Of a stretch of 64,000 bases of DNA, positions 25,822 through 34,935 are shown one piece after another. This DNA comes from CAXTKD01 sp964244885 (GTDB taxonomy: Bacteria; Pseudomonadota; Alphaproteobacteria; Sphingomonadales; Sphingomonadaceae). Each line of letters opens with the position of its first letter. Position 1 is the first letter of the stretch. The stretch lies in contig CAXTKD010000001.1 in the NCBI GenBank assembly GCA_964244885.1, positions 1-64,000 on the forward strand, written 5' to 3'. The notes under the pieces were generated by a model. It worked only from the letters and a program-made list of their open reading frames with translations, did no database searches and had not been told where the DNA came from. The translations under genes were made by a program, and so were the position numbers.

Positions 25822-26477
25822 CAAAGCTGCCCGCCGAAGCGGTTGCTGTCCGCCCAGATACGGAGCGGGTTGGCGCCGTTGGTCAGCCGGGCGCGCGGAA
25901 TCTGGATAACCATCGCGGTCAGGTTCTGGCCGGCGAAGAAATTCCGGTTCCTGTTGAACGCCAGCGTTCCGGTCGACCGGCTGGTGCGGAAGCCCTGAAG
26001 GTCGAAGAAGAAGGGGTCGTCGTAGAGGCCGGCGCGCACCTTGACGCCGCCCTGCTCGATATTGGTCTCGACCGGGCCGACGATCGTGCCGACGCCCGGC
26101 ACGTTCTCCAGCTTCACGCCCCAGCTCGCGCCGTCGTTGCCGAAGCGAAAGCGGATCGGGAAGGTCGGGCTGACGGGCAGCCGGTCGTTCGAGATGTTGA
26201 TCGTGTAGAGCACGTCCCGGTCGTAGGTCGCCGGGAGCGTCGGCGACTGCGGCCCCGCGAAGGTCAGCGCGATCACCACGTCGGTCGCGGTGTACCAGGT
26301 GTAGACGTCGGCGATGTCGGCGGCCTTGTCGGGCGTCGGGTCGAAATCGGGGTCGGTCCGCGTCGGCGCGTCCAGATGGTCGGCCGCGAACACCATCGGC
26401 CCGCCGATCATCACCGCCGGCACTCCCGCCGAGAGCGCGATCGCCGCCGCCACCAGACCTGATTTGAACTTCGCCAT
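25821..26477 (-). CDS. DUF4331 family exported protein (N-terminal-type half)
   Basis: The protein has 218 residues. ATG 26477 gives a signal peptide ending at MVFAADHLDAP; GAGGG lies 9 bp upstream. The mature N-terminus 'DHLDAPTRTDPDFDPTPDKA', then 'ADIADVYTW', is the hallmark opening of DUF4331 proteins, and the chain ends at 'LRIWADSNRFGGQL', where the family normally continues. An in-frame extension to 26609 exists but lacks a leader. It is translationally coupled to the second half. It is divergent from a GlcG-type lipoprotein gene, with 149 bp between the starts. Confidence 0.78.
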   Translation of the reverse strand: MAKFKSGLVAAAIALSAGVPAVMIGGPMVFAADHLDAPTRTDPDFDPTPDKAADIADVYTWYTATDVVIALTFAGPQSPTLPATYDRDVLYTINISNDRLPVSPTFPIRFRFGNDGASWGVKLENVPGVGTIVGPVETNIEQGGVKVRAGLYDDPFFFDLQGFRTSRSTGTLAFNRNRNFFAGQNLTAMVIQIPRARLTNGANPLRIWADSNRFGGQL

Positions 26478-26626
26478 CGAACGCTGCCCTCGGCCGACGC
26501 TATGCCACAAAACCCCACGCCTGTAAGCCGGAGCCGCCGTTTCGCGGGTTCGGGGTAGCGCTTCCGTCCCGGCTTGGGTTACCACGGCGTCGGCCGGGGG
26601 AAAACGCATGCCGAGGAGCGGACGGG

Positions 26627-28606
26627 ATGGCTGAGGGCGCTGGCGGCACGAGGCGCGCCTCCGTCAGCCTTGTCGCCGCGCTCAGCCTGCTCGCCGCGTC
26701 CTGTGGCGGCGGCGGAGGCGGCGCGCCTTCGGCGACGACGCCGGCCACGCCCGCCGCGCCAGTCGCGGCCTATCCCGTTCCCGCCCAGGAATCGCTGACC
26801 AGCGCCGAGGTCGGCCGCGTCGTCGCGCAGGCCGCCGCCGAGGCCACGGCGCGCGCTCTTCCCTCGGTCATCGCGGTCACCGACCGGGTGGGGAACGTGC
26901 TCGCGGTCTTCACCATGCCCGGCGCGCGCGCCATGGCGGCCGCTCCAATCCCGCCCGGCACGCCCGGCATCGATGTCCAGGGCGTCACCTTCCCCGCGAC
27001 GATGGCGGCGATCTCGAAGGCGGTCACCGCCGCTTATCTGTCGTCGGGCGGCAACGCCTTCTCGACCCGAACCGCCAGCATGATCGTCCAGGAGCATTTC
27101 CCGCCCGCGCCGACCACCGCCGGGCTCGAAAGCGGCCCGCTGTTCGGCGTGCAGTTCAGCCAGCTGCCGTGCTCCGACCTGTCGGCGCGCTATCTGCCCG
27201 CCGGCGGCGCGGCCGCGATGATCGGTCCCAAGCGCTCGCCGCTCGGGCTTTCGGCGGACGCCGGCGGGCTGCCGCTCTACAAGAACGGAGTCGTCGTCGG
27301 CGCCATCGGCGTGATGGGAGACGGCGTCTACGGGGCGGACGAAAACGTCCTCGATGTCGATGACGACGCCGAGGAGGCGATCGCTCTCGCCGGCACCATC
27401 GGGCTCGAAGCCCCCGAGGCGATCCGAGCCGATCGCATCACCGTCGATGGCACGCTGCTGCGCTTCTCGGACGCCACGCCGGCCAGCCTGCGCAGCAACC
27501 CCGCGAGCGCGCCGGCGCTCGCCGCCACCCCCGGCGCGCTCACCCCGGTGCGCGGCTATTATGCCGAAAGCGGCGCGCCCGCGCTGCTCGCCGGTCAGGC
27601 CTATGGCACCGAGGCGTCAGGAATCCGCGCCTCGACCACCGCCGAGTTCGCCAACCCCGACGCCTTCGTGCTGACCAACGGCGCGGGCGCCAACCGCTTC
27701 CCGATCGTCGGCGCGACCGACGCCGGCGATGTCGCGCAACCGCTGACCGCCACCGAAGTCCGCGCGGTGCTGGAGGAAGCGTTTCGGGTCATGACGCGGG
27801 CGCGCGGCCAGATCCGCCGCCCGCTCGACAGCCGCGCCCAGGTGTCGATCGCGGTGGTCGACACACGCGGCAGCGCGCTCGGCCTGGTGCGCGGCCCCGA
27901 CGCGCCGATCTTCGGCACCGACGTCGCGCTGCAAAAGGCGCGCACCGCCGCCTTCTTCTCGGGCGCGAGGGCCGGCAGCGACCTGCTGGCGAACGTCTCG
28001 GGCGATGTCCGCACCTTCGTGCCGAACCTCCGCGCCTTCCTCAACGATCCGACCGCGCTCACCGGCGCCGTCGCCTTCTCGGACCGCGCGGTCGGCAATC
28101 TCTCGCGGCCCTATTTCCCCGATGGCGAGGTCGCCCGCCCGAACGGCCCGCTGTCGCGCCCGATCGTCCAGTTCAACCCCTTCTCGACCGGCCTGCAGTC
28201 GGCGCTCATCCTCGGCAACCTCGCGCAGCATATCGGCTATGTCGCGGCGGGCGGCGCCGACACGCCGCAGCGCTGCACCAGCCTGCCCGATCCCGGCACC
28301 GGCCGCCCGCGCATCGCCAACGGCATCCAGATCTTCCCGGGCTCGGTGCCGATCTACCGCGGCGGCACGCTCGTCGGCGCGATCGGGGTCTCGGGCGACG
28401 GCATCGACCAGGACGACATGATCTCGTTCCTCGGCCTCCACAACGCCGGCGTCCGCCTCGGCACGATCGCCAACGCGCCCGAAGCGCTGCGCTCCGACAA
28501 GGTCGTGGTGAGGCTCCCCGACGCCGACGTGCGGCTGCGCTACATCAGTTGTCCCTTCGCGCCCTTCCTCGACACGAACGACCAGAACGTCTGCCAGGGG
28601 AAGTAG
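26627..28606 (+). CDS. Lipoprotein with two GlcG/HbpS (heme-binding-like) domains
   Basis: The protein has 659 residues. The signal peptide ends in a lipobox LLAASC, followed by a Gly-rich stretch. Two GlcG/HbpS-like domains are visible: residues ~55-270 (LTSAEVGRVVAQAAAEATAR, PSVIAVTDRVGNVLAVF, GGLPLYKNGVVVGAIGVMGD) and ~365-630 (AQVSIAVVDTRGSALGLV, GSVPIYRGGTLVGAIGVSGD). HbpS of Streptomyces binds heme and iron, while GlcG itself has no settled role. The second copy has an insertion relative to the first. GAGGAG precedes the ATG by about 10 bp. It sits next to DUF4331, HupE and multiheme cytochrome genes, so a heme or metal role is plausible but unproven. Confidence 0.8.
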   Translation: MAEGAGGTRRASVSLVAALSLLAASCGGGGGGAPSATTPATPAAPVAAYPVPAQESLTSAEVGRVVAQAAAEATARALPSVIAVTDRVGNVLAVFTMPGARAMAAAPIPPGTPGIDVQGVTFPATMAAISKAVTAAYLSSGGNAFSTRTASMIVQEHFPPAPTTAGLESGPLFGVQFSQLPCSDLSARYLPAGGAAAMIGPKRSPLGLSADAGGLPLYKNGVVVGAIGVMGDGVYGADENVLDVDDDAEEAIALAGTIGLEAPEAIRADRITVDGTLLRFSDATPASLRSNPASAPALAATPGALTPVRGYYAESGAPALLAGQAYGTEASGIRASTTAEFANPDAFVLTNGAGANRFPIVGATDAGDVAQPLTATEVRAVLEEAFRVMTRARGQIRRPLDSRAQVSIAVVDTRGSALGLVRGPDAPIFGTDVALQKARTAAFFSGARAGSDLLANVSGDVRTFVPNLRAFLNDPTALTGAVAFSDRAVGNLSRPYFPDGEVARPNGPLSRPIVQFNPFSTGLQSALILGNLAQHIGYVAAGGADTPQRCTSLPDPGTGRPRIANGIQIFPGSVPIYRGGTLVGAIGVSGDGIDQDDMISFLGLHNAGVRLGTIANAPEALRSDKVVVRLPDADVRLRYISCPFAPFLDTNDQNVCQGK

Positions 28607-28629
28607 CGGGCGGCGAGCGTGAAAGTGGC

Positions 28630-28660
28630 GGTGCTGTCAGTCTAATGCTAACTAGTCTCC
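28630..28660 (+). repeat. IS6-like terminal repeat, left copy
   Basis: GGTGCTGTC followed by AGTCTAATGCTAACT and GTCTCC. Nearly the same ~31 bp recurs at 49514-49545 with one inserted base and one mismatch. The GGNNCTGT opening is like IS6-family ends, and an IS6-like transposase remnant begins about 55 bp inside. Confidence 0.6.
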
Positions 28661-28714
28661 CACGTTGAGGGCTTTGCTCTCGCTGGGGGCAGGGCGTTGC
28701 AGCCAATTTCTTAC

Positions 28715-28922
28715 AAACGTCACCGATTTCCAGCGGCGGTGATCCAGCATGGGTGTGGCCCTACTTCCCCTTCACGCTGAGCGTCCGCGATGTTGAGGAG
28801 TGCTTGCCCAGCGCGGCATCGAGGTGAGCCGAGAGGCGGTTCGTTGCTTGCGATCAAGTTCGGCCGGTGATCGCGTCCAAACCTGCGTCGGCCGGGCGCG
28901 CACCGACGCTCCGCTGGCATCT
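28715..28922 (+). pseudogene. Decayed IS6-family transposase fragment
   Basis: No single frame is open, but consecutive frames give pieces resembling the start of an IS6/IS26-type transposase: KRHRFPAAVIQHG, then WPYFPFTLSVRDVEE, then LAQRGIEVSREAV, then KFG, then VIASK and PTLRWHL. Intact members read in the same order and end this segment with the DDE-domain opening RWHLDE; here the Asp is lost and the rest is missing. At least three frameshifts and stops are needed, so it is inactive. It marks the left border of the catabolic region. Confidence 0.72.
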
Positions 28923-29121
28923 CGTCTCCCGCCGCACGCACCGCATCGCGAGAGCTCAGGCTCATCAGGCGTGGACCGCAGCGAGCATCGGCCTGAGTTC
29001 GGGAGGAAGGGGCCTCTTGCGCCCCGGCAGTTCCCTCGGCAGCGTGATTCAAGTTCTTTGAAGGCTCCGCCCGCGTCGTCGATTACGTGGTCAGATCCCT
29101 GCGTTTCGCTTGCAAATGATA

Positions 29122-29157
29122 TCGTATTGCGCGACAACGTCTCTTATAACGTGACAA
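29122..29157 (+). promoter_or_regulatory. IclR-type box pair upstream of the ThDP enzyme gene
   Basis: TCGTATTGCGCGACAA (29122-29137) and a weaker CTTATAACGTGACAA (29143-29157), about 21 bp apart, end 12 bp before ATG 29170. The first matches the box found in four other promoter regions of the island. The close position suggests repression, or activation of a very short leader. Confidence 0.65.
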
Positions 29158-29169
29158 CGGGGTCGCAAG

Positions 29170-30840
29170 ATGCAAATTGCTGGTGAGCGTGTACGCATGG
29201 TCGAGACACGGGCCGAGGTGATGACCGGAGGCGACGCGGCCGTCGCCGGGCTTCACCGCTGGGGGATCGATACGGTGTTCGGCGTACCCGGAGTGCAGCT
29301 GGATGAGCTGTTCGACGGGCTGCAGCGCAACGGTGGGGATATCCGTGTCGTTCACGCGCGGCATGAGCAGGGTGCCGCCTACATGGCGCTCGGCTACGCG
29401 ATGGTTACCGGGAAGCCGGGCGTGATGGCGGTGGTGCCCGGGCCAGGCCTGCTAAACGCCGGCGCGGCGCTCGCTACGGCCTATGCCTGCAACGCCCGCG
29501 TGCTTTGCCTGACCAGCACGGTGAACAGCGCGCTGATCGACCAGCGCCAGGGCGCGCTGCACGAAATCAACAACCAGGATGGCCTGCTGCGAAGCCTGTC
29601 CAAATGGTACGCGCGCGCGACCGACGCGAGCGAAATTCCGGGGCTGATCGATGAGGCCTTCCGGCAATTGCTTACCGGCCGCCCCCGCCCGGTGGCGCTC
29701 GAAATCCCGCCGGATATCCTCGCCCAGCGCGCACCGCTCGCCTATCCGGCCGCAAAGCCCGCGCTCACCACGCCGTTCATCGATCCGGAGGCCATCGAGC
29801 ACGCGGCCAGGCTGATCGTCGAAGCGACCAATCCGATGATCATCGTCGGCAGCGGCGCGTTGGAAGCAGGTGGGCCGATCCGCCAGCTCGCCGAACTGAT
29901 CCAGGCACCGATCGTCAGCCGGCATATGGGCCGCGGCATCGTTCGCCAGGATGATGATTACTCCTTGCCCGCGGCGGCCGCGTTGCCGCTGTGGGCGGAT
30001 ATCGATCTGGTGATCGGCATCGGCACCCGTCTTCAGCAATTGCGTGAGTGGGGACATGATGCAGGGCTCAAGGTCGTGCGGATCGACCTCGATCACGGCG
30101 AGATCAACCGCGTGGTTCCCCCTACGGCAAAGATCGTGGGGGATGCGCACGAAGCGACCAGCCTTCTCGTAGCCGCGCTGGGGGGGCAGCGGCTCAGCCG
30201 CCCCTCGCGCACCGCCGAGTTCGCGGCGATACGCGCCGCCTTTCGCCAGGACGTCGAAACGATGATCCCGCCGCAGGTCGCCTATCTCGATGTGATCCGC
30301 GCGGCGATGGACGATGAGGACGTGTTCGTCGATGAGATGACCCAGGTGGGCTATGCTTCGCGATATGCGTTTCCGGTCAATGCGCCCCGGACCTATGTCA
30401 ATTCGAGCTATCAGGGCACGCTTGGCTACGGCTTCGCCACCGCGCTCGGCGCGCAGGTCGGCGCGAGCCCCCGCCGGGTGATCTCGGTCAACGGTGATGG
30501 CGGGTTCATGTATACGATGCCCGAACTCGCGACCGCCGTGCTGCACAAGATCCCGCTGATCGCGATCGTGTTCAACGATGGCAATTTCGGCAATGTCCGC
30601 CGCATCCAGACCGGAAAATATGGCGGCCGCCTGATCGCATCGCATCTTCACAATCCGGATTTCGTGAAGCTCGCCGAGTGCTTCGGGGCGACCGGCATCC
30701 GCGCCAATGGACCGGAAGAGCTTGCCGCCGCGCTCGCGACCGCCAAGGGGCTTACCGGACCGGTGCTTATTGAAGTGCCGACCGACCTCGACAAGACTCC
30801 CTCCCCCTGGAAACATGTCCATGGCCGAAAGGTTCGCTGA
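29170..30840 (+). CDS. Thiamine-diphosphate-dependent enzyme (acetolactate synthase/benzoylformate or arylpyruvate decarboxylase-like)
   Basis: The protein has 556 residues and the three-domain ThDP fold. The N-terminal Pyr domain carries the activating Glu in HARHEQGAAYMA and the PGPGLLNA motif. A central domain spans ~200-330. The C-terminal PP domain holds the Mg/diphosphate motif NGDGGFMYTMPELATA and, 27 residues on, NDGNFGN. These residues fit ALS-like decarboxylases or carboligases and do not separate the two. Next to an aromatic aminotransferase and an aldehyde dehydrogenase, an arylpyruvate decarboxylase role is attractive. It overlaps the downstream M20 hydrolase by 26 bp, so the two form an operon. 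IclR-type boxes lie just upstream. Confidence 0.85.
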   Translation: MQIAGERVRMVETRAEVMTGGDAAVAGLHRWGIDTVFGVPGVQLDELFDGLQRNGGDIRVVHARHEQGAAYMALGYAMVTGKPGVMAVVPGPGLLNAGAALATAYACNARVLCLTSTVNSALIDQRQGALHEINNQDGLLRSLSKWYARATDASEIPGLIDEAFRQLLTGRPRPVALEIPPDILAQRAPLAYPAAKPALTTPFIDPEAIEHAARLIVEATNPMIIVGSGALEAGGPIRQLAELIQAPIVSRHMGRGIVRQDDDYSLPAAAALPLWADIDLVIGIGTRLQQLREWGHDAGLKVVRIDLDHGEINRVVPPTAKIVGDAHEATSLLVAALGGQRLSRPSRTAEFAAIRAAFRQDVETMIPPQVAYLDVIRAAMDDEDVFVDEMTQVGYASRYAFPVNAPRTYVNSSYQGTLGYGFATALGAQVGASPRRVISVNGDGGFMYTMPELATAVLHKIPLIAIVFNDGNFGNVRRIQTGKYGGRLIASHLHNPDFVKLAECFGATGIRANGPEELAAALATAKGLTGPVLIEVPTDLDKTPSPWKHVHGRKVR

Positions 30841-32002
30841 GCGGCGACCGTCCGAGCAGACGATCGCGCTGCTGAAAACGTTGGTGGGATTTCCCACTGT
30901 CAGCCGCGATTCCAATCTCGGGCTGATCGAATGGGTGCGCGACTATCTCGCGGGCCATGGGATCGAAAGCGTGCTCACCCAGGGCGCCGACCCGCGCAAG
31001 GCCAATCTCTTCGCCACGATCGGTGAGGGCGAAGGCGGCATCGTGCTTTCGGGGCATACCGACGTTGTACCGGTGGACGGGCAGAAGTGGGGCAGCGATC
31101 CCTTCACGCTCGTGGAGCGCGAAGGCAAGCTCTTCGGTCGTGGCACCGCCGACATGAAGGGCTTCATCGCGGTCGTGCTCGCCAAGGTGCCCGCGCTGGT
31201 CGCCGCCCGGCGGGGCGAGCCGGTGCATCTAGCCTTCTCGTTCGATGAGGAAATCGGCTGCAAGGGCGTCGGCCATATGTTGTCCGAGCTGGTCGCCCGA
31301 GGCGTGCGCCCGCGCGGTTGCATCGTCGGCGAGCCGACCAGCATGGTGCCTGTCGTCGGGCACAAGACCGGCTCGGTTTATCTCTGCGAGGTCACCGGGC
31401 TCGAATCGCACAGCTCGCTTGCGCCGTATGGCGTGAACGCGATCGCCTTCGCCGCGCGGATGATCGCCCGGATCGAGGCGATCGGCGCCCGGCTCCACGC
31501 GGAGGAGCCACGGCACGAAGGCTATGAAATTCCGTTTTCCACGCTTTCGGTTGGCGTGATCGAGGGCGGCCATGCCAGCAATATCGTGCCGGCGCTTTGC
31601 CGCTTCCGCTTCGATATCCGATCCCTGCCTTCGACGGATCCGGACGCGCTCGTCGCCGAGCTCAGGGCCTATGCCGAAGCCGAGTTGCTGCCGGCGATGC
31701 GCGCGGTGCATTCCGGCGCCGCGATCGAGATCGGCCTTACCGGCCGCGTGCCCGGCTTCGCGATCGATCCGGAAGCGCCGCTCACTCGCTACGTGCAGCG
31801 GCTGGCCGGCTCCAACGCCGCGCCGGGGTTCGTCGCGTTCGGCACCGAGGCGGGGCTGTTCCAGGCGCAAAAGATCGATGCGGTGGTCTGCGGTCCCGGA
31901 TCGATCGCGCAGGCGCACAAGCCCGACGAATATATCCCGCTCGATCAGCTTGCGCTGTGCGAGGATTTCATCGATCGGCTGGCCACGACCCGCTTCGCCT
32001 GA
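30815..32002 (+). CDS. M20-family amidohydrolase (acetylornithine deacetylase/ArgE-like)
   Basis: The protein has 395 residues. Zn-site motifs are GHTDVVPVDG, GRGTADMKG (bridging Asp), FDEEIGC (catalytic Glu pair), GEPT and, near the end, GPGSIAQAHKPDEYI. Order and length fit ArgE-type deacetylases, which remove acyl groups from amino acids. ATG 30815 (MSMAERFAE) overlaps the ThDP gene; ATG 30821 is an alternative start. Its place in a catabolic operon, away from arginine genes, suggests it frees an amino acid from an N-acyl or peptide conjugate rather than making ornithine. The exact substrate is unknown. Confidence 0.85.
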   Translation: MSMAERFAERRPSEQTIALLKTLVGFPTVSRDSNLGLIEWVRDYLAGHGIESVLTQGADPRKANLFATIGEGEGGIVLSGHTDVVPVDGQKWGSDPFTLVEREGKLFGRGTADMKGFIAVVLAKVPALVAARRGEPVHLAFSFDEEIGCKGVGHMLSELVARGVRPRGCIVGEPTSMVPVVGHKTGSVYLCEVTGLESHSSLAPYGVNAIAFAARMIARIEAIGARLHAEEPRHEGYEIPFSTLSVGVIEGGHASNIVPALCRFRFDIRSLPSTDPDALVAELRAYAEAELLPAMRAVHSGAAIEIGLTGRVPGFAIDPEAPLTRYVQRLAGSNAAPGFVAFGTEAGLFQAQKIDAVVCGPGSIAQAHKPDEYIPLDQLALCEDFIDRLATTRFA

Positions 32003-32006
32003 GCGC

Positions 32007-32810
32007 CTAAAGTTTGTCTTGTCGACGGGAGCGTGATTCAGGCCGAAACGGAGCCTGTTCCCGCTCCGGCATCAGCGGCGACACCGCGCCCTCCGCATAA
32101 TTCGCCTGAATTTCGTTTGCGGCCGATTTGACCTGCGCGAGCAGATCGCCATCGGGTTCGGGTTGCAGCAAGGAAGAGGAGAGAATCAAGCCTACCGTGC
32201 ACGCGATCAATCCGTCGGGCTCAAAGATCGGCGCGGCGATTCCGCCCAGCCCGTTGCCCCGCGCGTTCGATTCGAAGTCGACTCCAAATTTCTTGAGATT
32301 GGCGATCACGCCGGGCGGCGTCGGCTTCTGGCCCTCGAGATAATAGATCAGCCGCGCCGATGGCGACGAGGGCAGGCTGAGGATCGTGCCCGGATGGATC
32401 ATGATGCCGGGCTCGAACTGGTTGTTGACCGAGGCCACCACCATCGCGCCGCCACGCGTTGGCGTGGCGAGCAGCGCGGTATGCCCGGTCACGTTGAACA
32501 GATCGCGCAGATAGGGTTGCGCGATCTGGACGATATTGCTGCGATAGACCGCGGCGCGCCCGAACTTCAGCAGCTTTCGACCAAAGACATAGCCTTCGCT
32601 GTCGCGCGCGTGATCGACCAGGCCAAGCCGGGTGAGGGTTTGCAAATGCCGCGAAACGCGCGCCTTCGTCATCCCCAGCCGTCGCGCCATATCGGTCACG
32701 CGAACAGCCTCCGAGGCTTCGGTGAGAACCTCCAGAATTTGAACCGTGACCTCGACGCTCTTGACCCGCGCGCTCGAATCTTCGTCCGACTTTATCGCCT
32801 CATCGCTCAT
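32007..32810 (-). CDS. IclR-family transcriptional regulator (probable island regulator)
   Basis: The protein has 267 residues. The N-terminal winged helix-turn-helix spans ~15-85 (VQILEVLTEASEAVRVTDMA, MTKARVSRHLQTLTRLGLV). The C-terminal IclR effector domain spans ~95-250 (LFNVTGHTALLATPTRGGAM, IHPGTILSLPSSPSARLIYY). IclR proteins bind short palindromes and respond to aromatic or keto-acid intermediates. Five promoter regions in this island share a TCGTATNGCGYGACA box, making this protein the leading candidate to bind it; the second IclR gene at 39768 is the alternative. It lies between the M20 hydrolase gene (convergent) and the LigB gene (same strand, 51 bp). Confidence 0.88.
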   Translation of the reverse strand: MSDEAIKSDEDSSARVKSVEVTVQILEVLTEASEAVRVTDMARRLGMTKARVSRHLQTLTRLGLVDHARDSEGYVFGRKLLKFGRAAVYRSNIVQIAQPYLRDLFNVTGHTALLATPTRGGAMVVASVNNQFEPGIMIHPGTILSLPSSPSARLIYYLEGQKPTPPGVIANLKKFGVDFESNARGNGLGGIAAPIFEPDGLIACTVGLILSSSLLQPEPDGDLLAQVKSAANEIQANYAEGAVSPLMPEREQAPFRPESRSRRQDKL

Positions 32811-32861
32811 TCGCGCTCCCCTAACATGGCCCGATCGTATCGAGAAGCGCGGCGCGCCGCG

Positions 32862-33884
32862 CTATCGCCAAAGGGTGAAGGCGCAGGATGATCCCGTTCC
32901 GCCTTCGGTCCGATATAGCTGCTGATACTCCACCGTTTCCATGCCGAGATCGGCCGTATTCATCGCCGCCGAGGTGGCGATCCAGCTCTTGCATTCGGAG
33001 GTGCCGGCCATCAGTTCGTTTTGCGGAATGGCGCGCAACGCGTCGCGATCCCGCGTCCGCATCGCGGAGAGAAAGCGAGCGTCCCATTCGGCGTCGACGA
33101 CGAAATGGGTTAACCCGCCGGTGGTGAACACGGCGACCCGCGCATCCTCTTCCCACGCAGCGACCGCCTGCGCCACGGCCTCGCCGAAGTCATAGCAGCG
33201 CGCCGCGCTCGGACTGTTGTCATAATACCAGCAGTTGACGTCCACCGGCACATGCGGGCGGATATGATCGCGCATGATATTCTTGTACAGGAAGCCATAG
33301 GCATGCGGCATCCCGTAGAGCAGCGACTGATCATTCCGAACGGTCGGTTTTTCATGACAGAGCGTGACGTCGAATCCGCTCTTGCGCACCAGCTGCCGGG
33401 ACAAATGCAGGCCGAGAGCGGGATGGCCGGGATAGATGGTGGGCGCGTCCGGCAAATGGCCGTGATCCGAAATATCGATTCCGATCGGCAGCCGTGAAAT
33501 CTGCTCGGGCGTGCGCGGCAGATTGGCGATCTCCTCCGCCGCGATCACCGCGAAGGCGGGCACGATCTCGGAGAAGATTTCCCTCTGGTCGTTGCCGATG
33601 ATGATCACGACATCGGGCTCGGCGGCCTTGTAGGCCTCGTGAAGCCGGTCCATCGCCGCGAAGCTCTTGTCGAGCGCGGCCTGCCGCGTCGCCATATCGA
33701 GCTTGTCGCCCAGATGCTCGCCTGCGCGCTCGAGCGCCAGCTCGGCATAGGCGAGCTTACGGCCCCTATACCATAAGGGCACACCGTCTTTACGATCCCG
33801 CGCGGCGCGAATATCCCAATCGTGCGCCAGCGTGTGGAGCTGCGGCGTATGCGCGCAACCGACGCCCAGCACGATCTTCGCCAT
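32862..33884 (-). CDS. Class III extradiol ring-cleavage dioxygenase (LigB superfamily)
   Basis: The protein has 340 residues. The N-terminus MAKIVLGVGCAHTPQL carries an Fe-ligand His, with further conserved His in FPI-type positions (DISDHGHLPD, YPGHPALGLHL, LTHFVVDAEWD). The family cleaves catechols beside the two hydroxyls using Fe(II); members include LigB, gallate dioxygenase and HpaD/HpcB-type homoprotocatechuate dioxygenase. There is no separate small alpha subunit like LigA nearby, so a single-chain type is likely. It is divergent from a FAH-family gene with two IclR-type boxes in the 73-bp gap. It probably opens the ring produced by the Rieske oxygenase. Confidence 0.85.
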   Translation of the reverse strand: MAKIVLGVGCAHTPQLHTLAHDWDIRAARDRKDGVPLWYRGRKLAYAELALERAGEHLGDKLDMATRQAALDKSFAAMDRLHEAYKAAEPDVVIIIGNDQREIFSEIVPAFAVIAAEEIANLPRTPEQISRLPIGIDISDHGHLPDAPTIYPGHPALGLHLSRQLVRKSGFDVTLCHEKPTVRNDQSLLYGMPHAYGFLYKNIMRDHIRPHVPVDVNCWYYDNSPSAARCYDFGEAVAQAVAAWEEDARVAVFTTGGLTHFVVDAEWDARFLSAMRTRDRDALRAIPQNELMAGTSECKSWIATSAAMNTADLGMETVEYQQLYRTEGGTGSSCAFTLWR

Positions 33885-33900
33885 GATTTTATTCTCCTAT

Positions 33901-33937
33901 CTTGTAACGCTATGCGTTACTCTGTAGCGCAATACGA
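33901..33937. promoter_or_regulatory. IclR-type box pair in the ligB/FAH divergent promoter
   Basis: Read on the minus strand: TCGTATTGCGCTACA (33923-33937) and CGCATAGCGTTACAAG (33901-33916), 21 bp apart. They lie between the starts of the LigB dioxygenase (33884) and the FAH protein (33958), so one pair could control both. Confidence 0.65.
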
Positions 33938-33957
33938 GATAGAAATCGAGGGTTTCG

Positions 33958-34935
33958 ATGAGACTTCTGACCTTTGAAATGGCCGCCGCCGCCCGCACCG
34001 GCGTTCTTCTGTCCGATGGCTCGATCCTCGATCTCCATGCCGCCGCGAGTGCTGCCGAAAAGCCACTTTTCGCCGACATGCTGGCGATCATCGCTGAGGA
34101 GGACCGCAGTCTGCCCGCCGCAGCAGCATTGATCGATCGCAATCGCGGCGACCATCGGATCGCCCCCGACAGCGTGCGCTTTCTGCCGCCGCTGCCAGTT
34201 CCCAATTCGATCCGCGACTTCTCCAACTTCGAGGTCCACGTCCGCGGCGCCCTCGAAACAAGCATGCGCACCCGCGCCAGGGGCGAGGCCGATCCCGAGG
34301 CCGCCTATCAGCGCTTCAAGGCGAGCGGTGCTTACGACGTGCCTGCCGCCTTCTTCGAGCGCCCCTTCTATTTCAAGGGCAACCGGATGACCTGCTCGGG
34401 CCATGGCGCGACGATCCAGTGGCCGCGCTTCACGACGCTGATGGACTATGAGTGCGAGTTCGCGGCCGTGATTGGCCGGCGCGGCGTCGACATCACCGCC
34501 GAAGAAGCCCCGAACCATATTTTCGGCTACACGATCTACAACGACTTCTCGGCGCGCGACGAGCAGGTGCGCGATCTCCAATTTCGCATGGGCCCATCCA
34601 AGGGCAAGGATTTCGATACCGGCAATGCGATGGGGCCGTGGATCGTCACCCGCGACGAGCTGGCCGATGTCTCCAACGTGAGGATGCAGTCGCGGATCAA
34701 CGGCGAAGTACAGGCGACTGACAGCTCGGCGGGCATGACCTTCAGCTTCGCCCAATGCATCGCCTTTGTCTCGCGTGACGAGACTCTCTATCCGGGCGAC
34801 ATTTTCGGTTCGGGGACGATGGGCCGCGGCTGCGGCTTCGAGACCGGCCGCTACCTCGATCCGGGCGACGTGATCGAGCTTGAGGTCGAGGGGATCGGCG
34901 TGCTGCGCAACATCATTGGCGAACGGCGGCGCTGA
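33958..34935 (+). CDS. Fumarylacetoacetate hydrolase-family enzyme (FAH 1)
   Basis: The protein has 325 residues. The FAH fold is shown by metal-site acids in MDYECEFAAVIGR and YTIYNDFSARD, plus DTGNAMGPW, GSGTMGRGCG and GDVIELEVEGIG near the C-terminus. Members hydrolyse C-C bonds of acylpyruvates or act as hydratases/decarboxylases on dienoate products of meta ring cleavage. It is divergently paired with the LigB dioxygenase under shared boxes, suggesting it processes the ring-cleavage product. It is only distantly similar to the second FAH protein at 37358, so the two probably act at different steps. Confidence 0.82.
   Translation: MRLLTFEMAAAARTGVLLSDGSILDLHAAASAAEKPLFADMLAIIAEEDRSLPAAAALIDRNRGDHRIAPDSVRFLPPLPVPNSIRDFSNFEVHVRGALETSMRTRARGEADPEAAYQRFKASGAYDVPAAFFERPFYFKGNRMTCSGHGATIQWPRFTTLMDYECEFAAVIGRRGVDITAEEAPNHIFGYTIYNDFSARDEQVRDLQFRMGPSKGKDFDTGNAMGPWIVTRDELADVSNVRMQSRINGEVQATDSSAGMTFSFAQCIAFVSRDETLYPGDIFGSGTMGRGCGFETGRYLDPGDVIELEVEGIGVLRNIIGERRR

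Noticed and set aside
28600..29120. Direct repeat of the tRNA-Ser 3' end as a left attachment site
   Set aside because: I looked for the T-arm/acceptor sequence and did not find it, so a classical att pair is not supported inside the window.
28800..29186. Small plus-strand protein at the left island border
   Set aside because: Its beginning (LAQRGIEVSREAV) belongs to the decayed IS6-type transposase and the remainder is out of frame.
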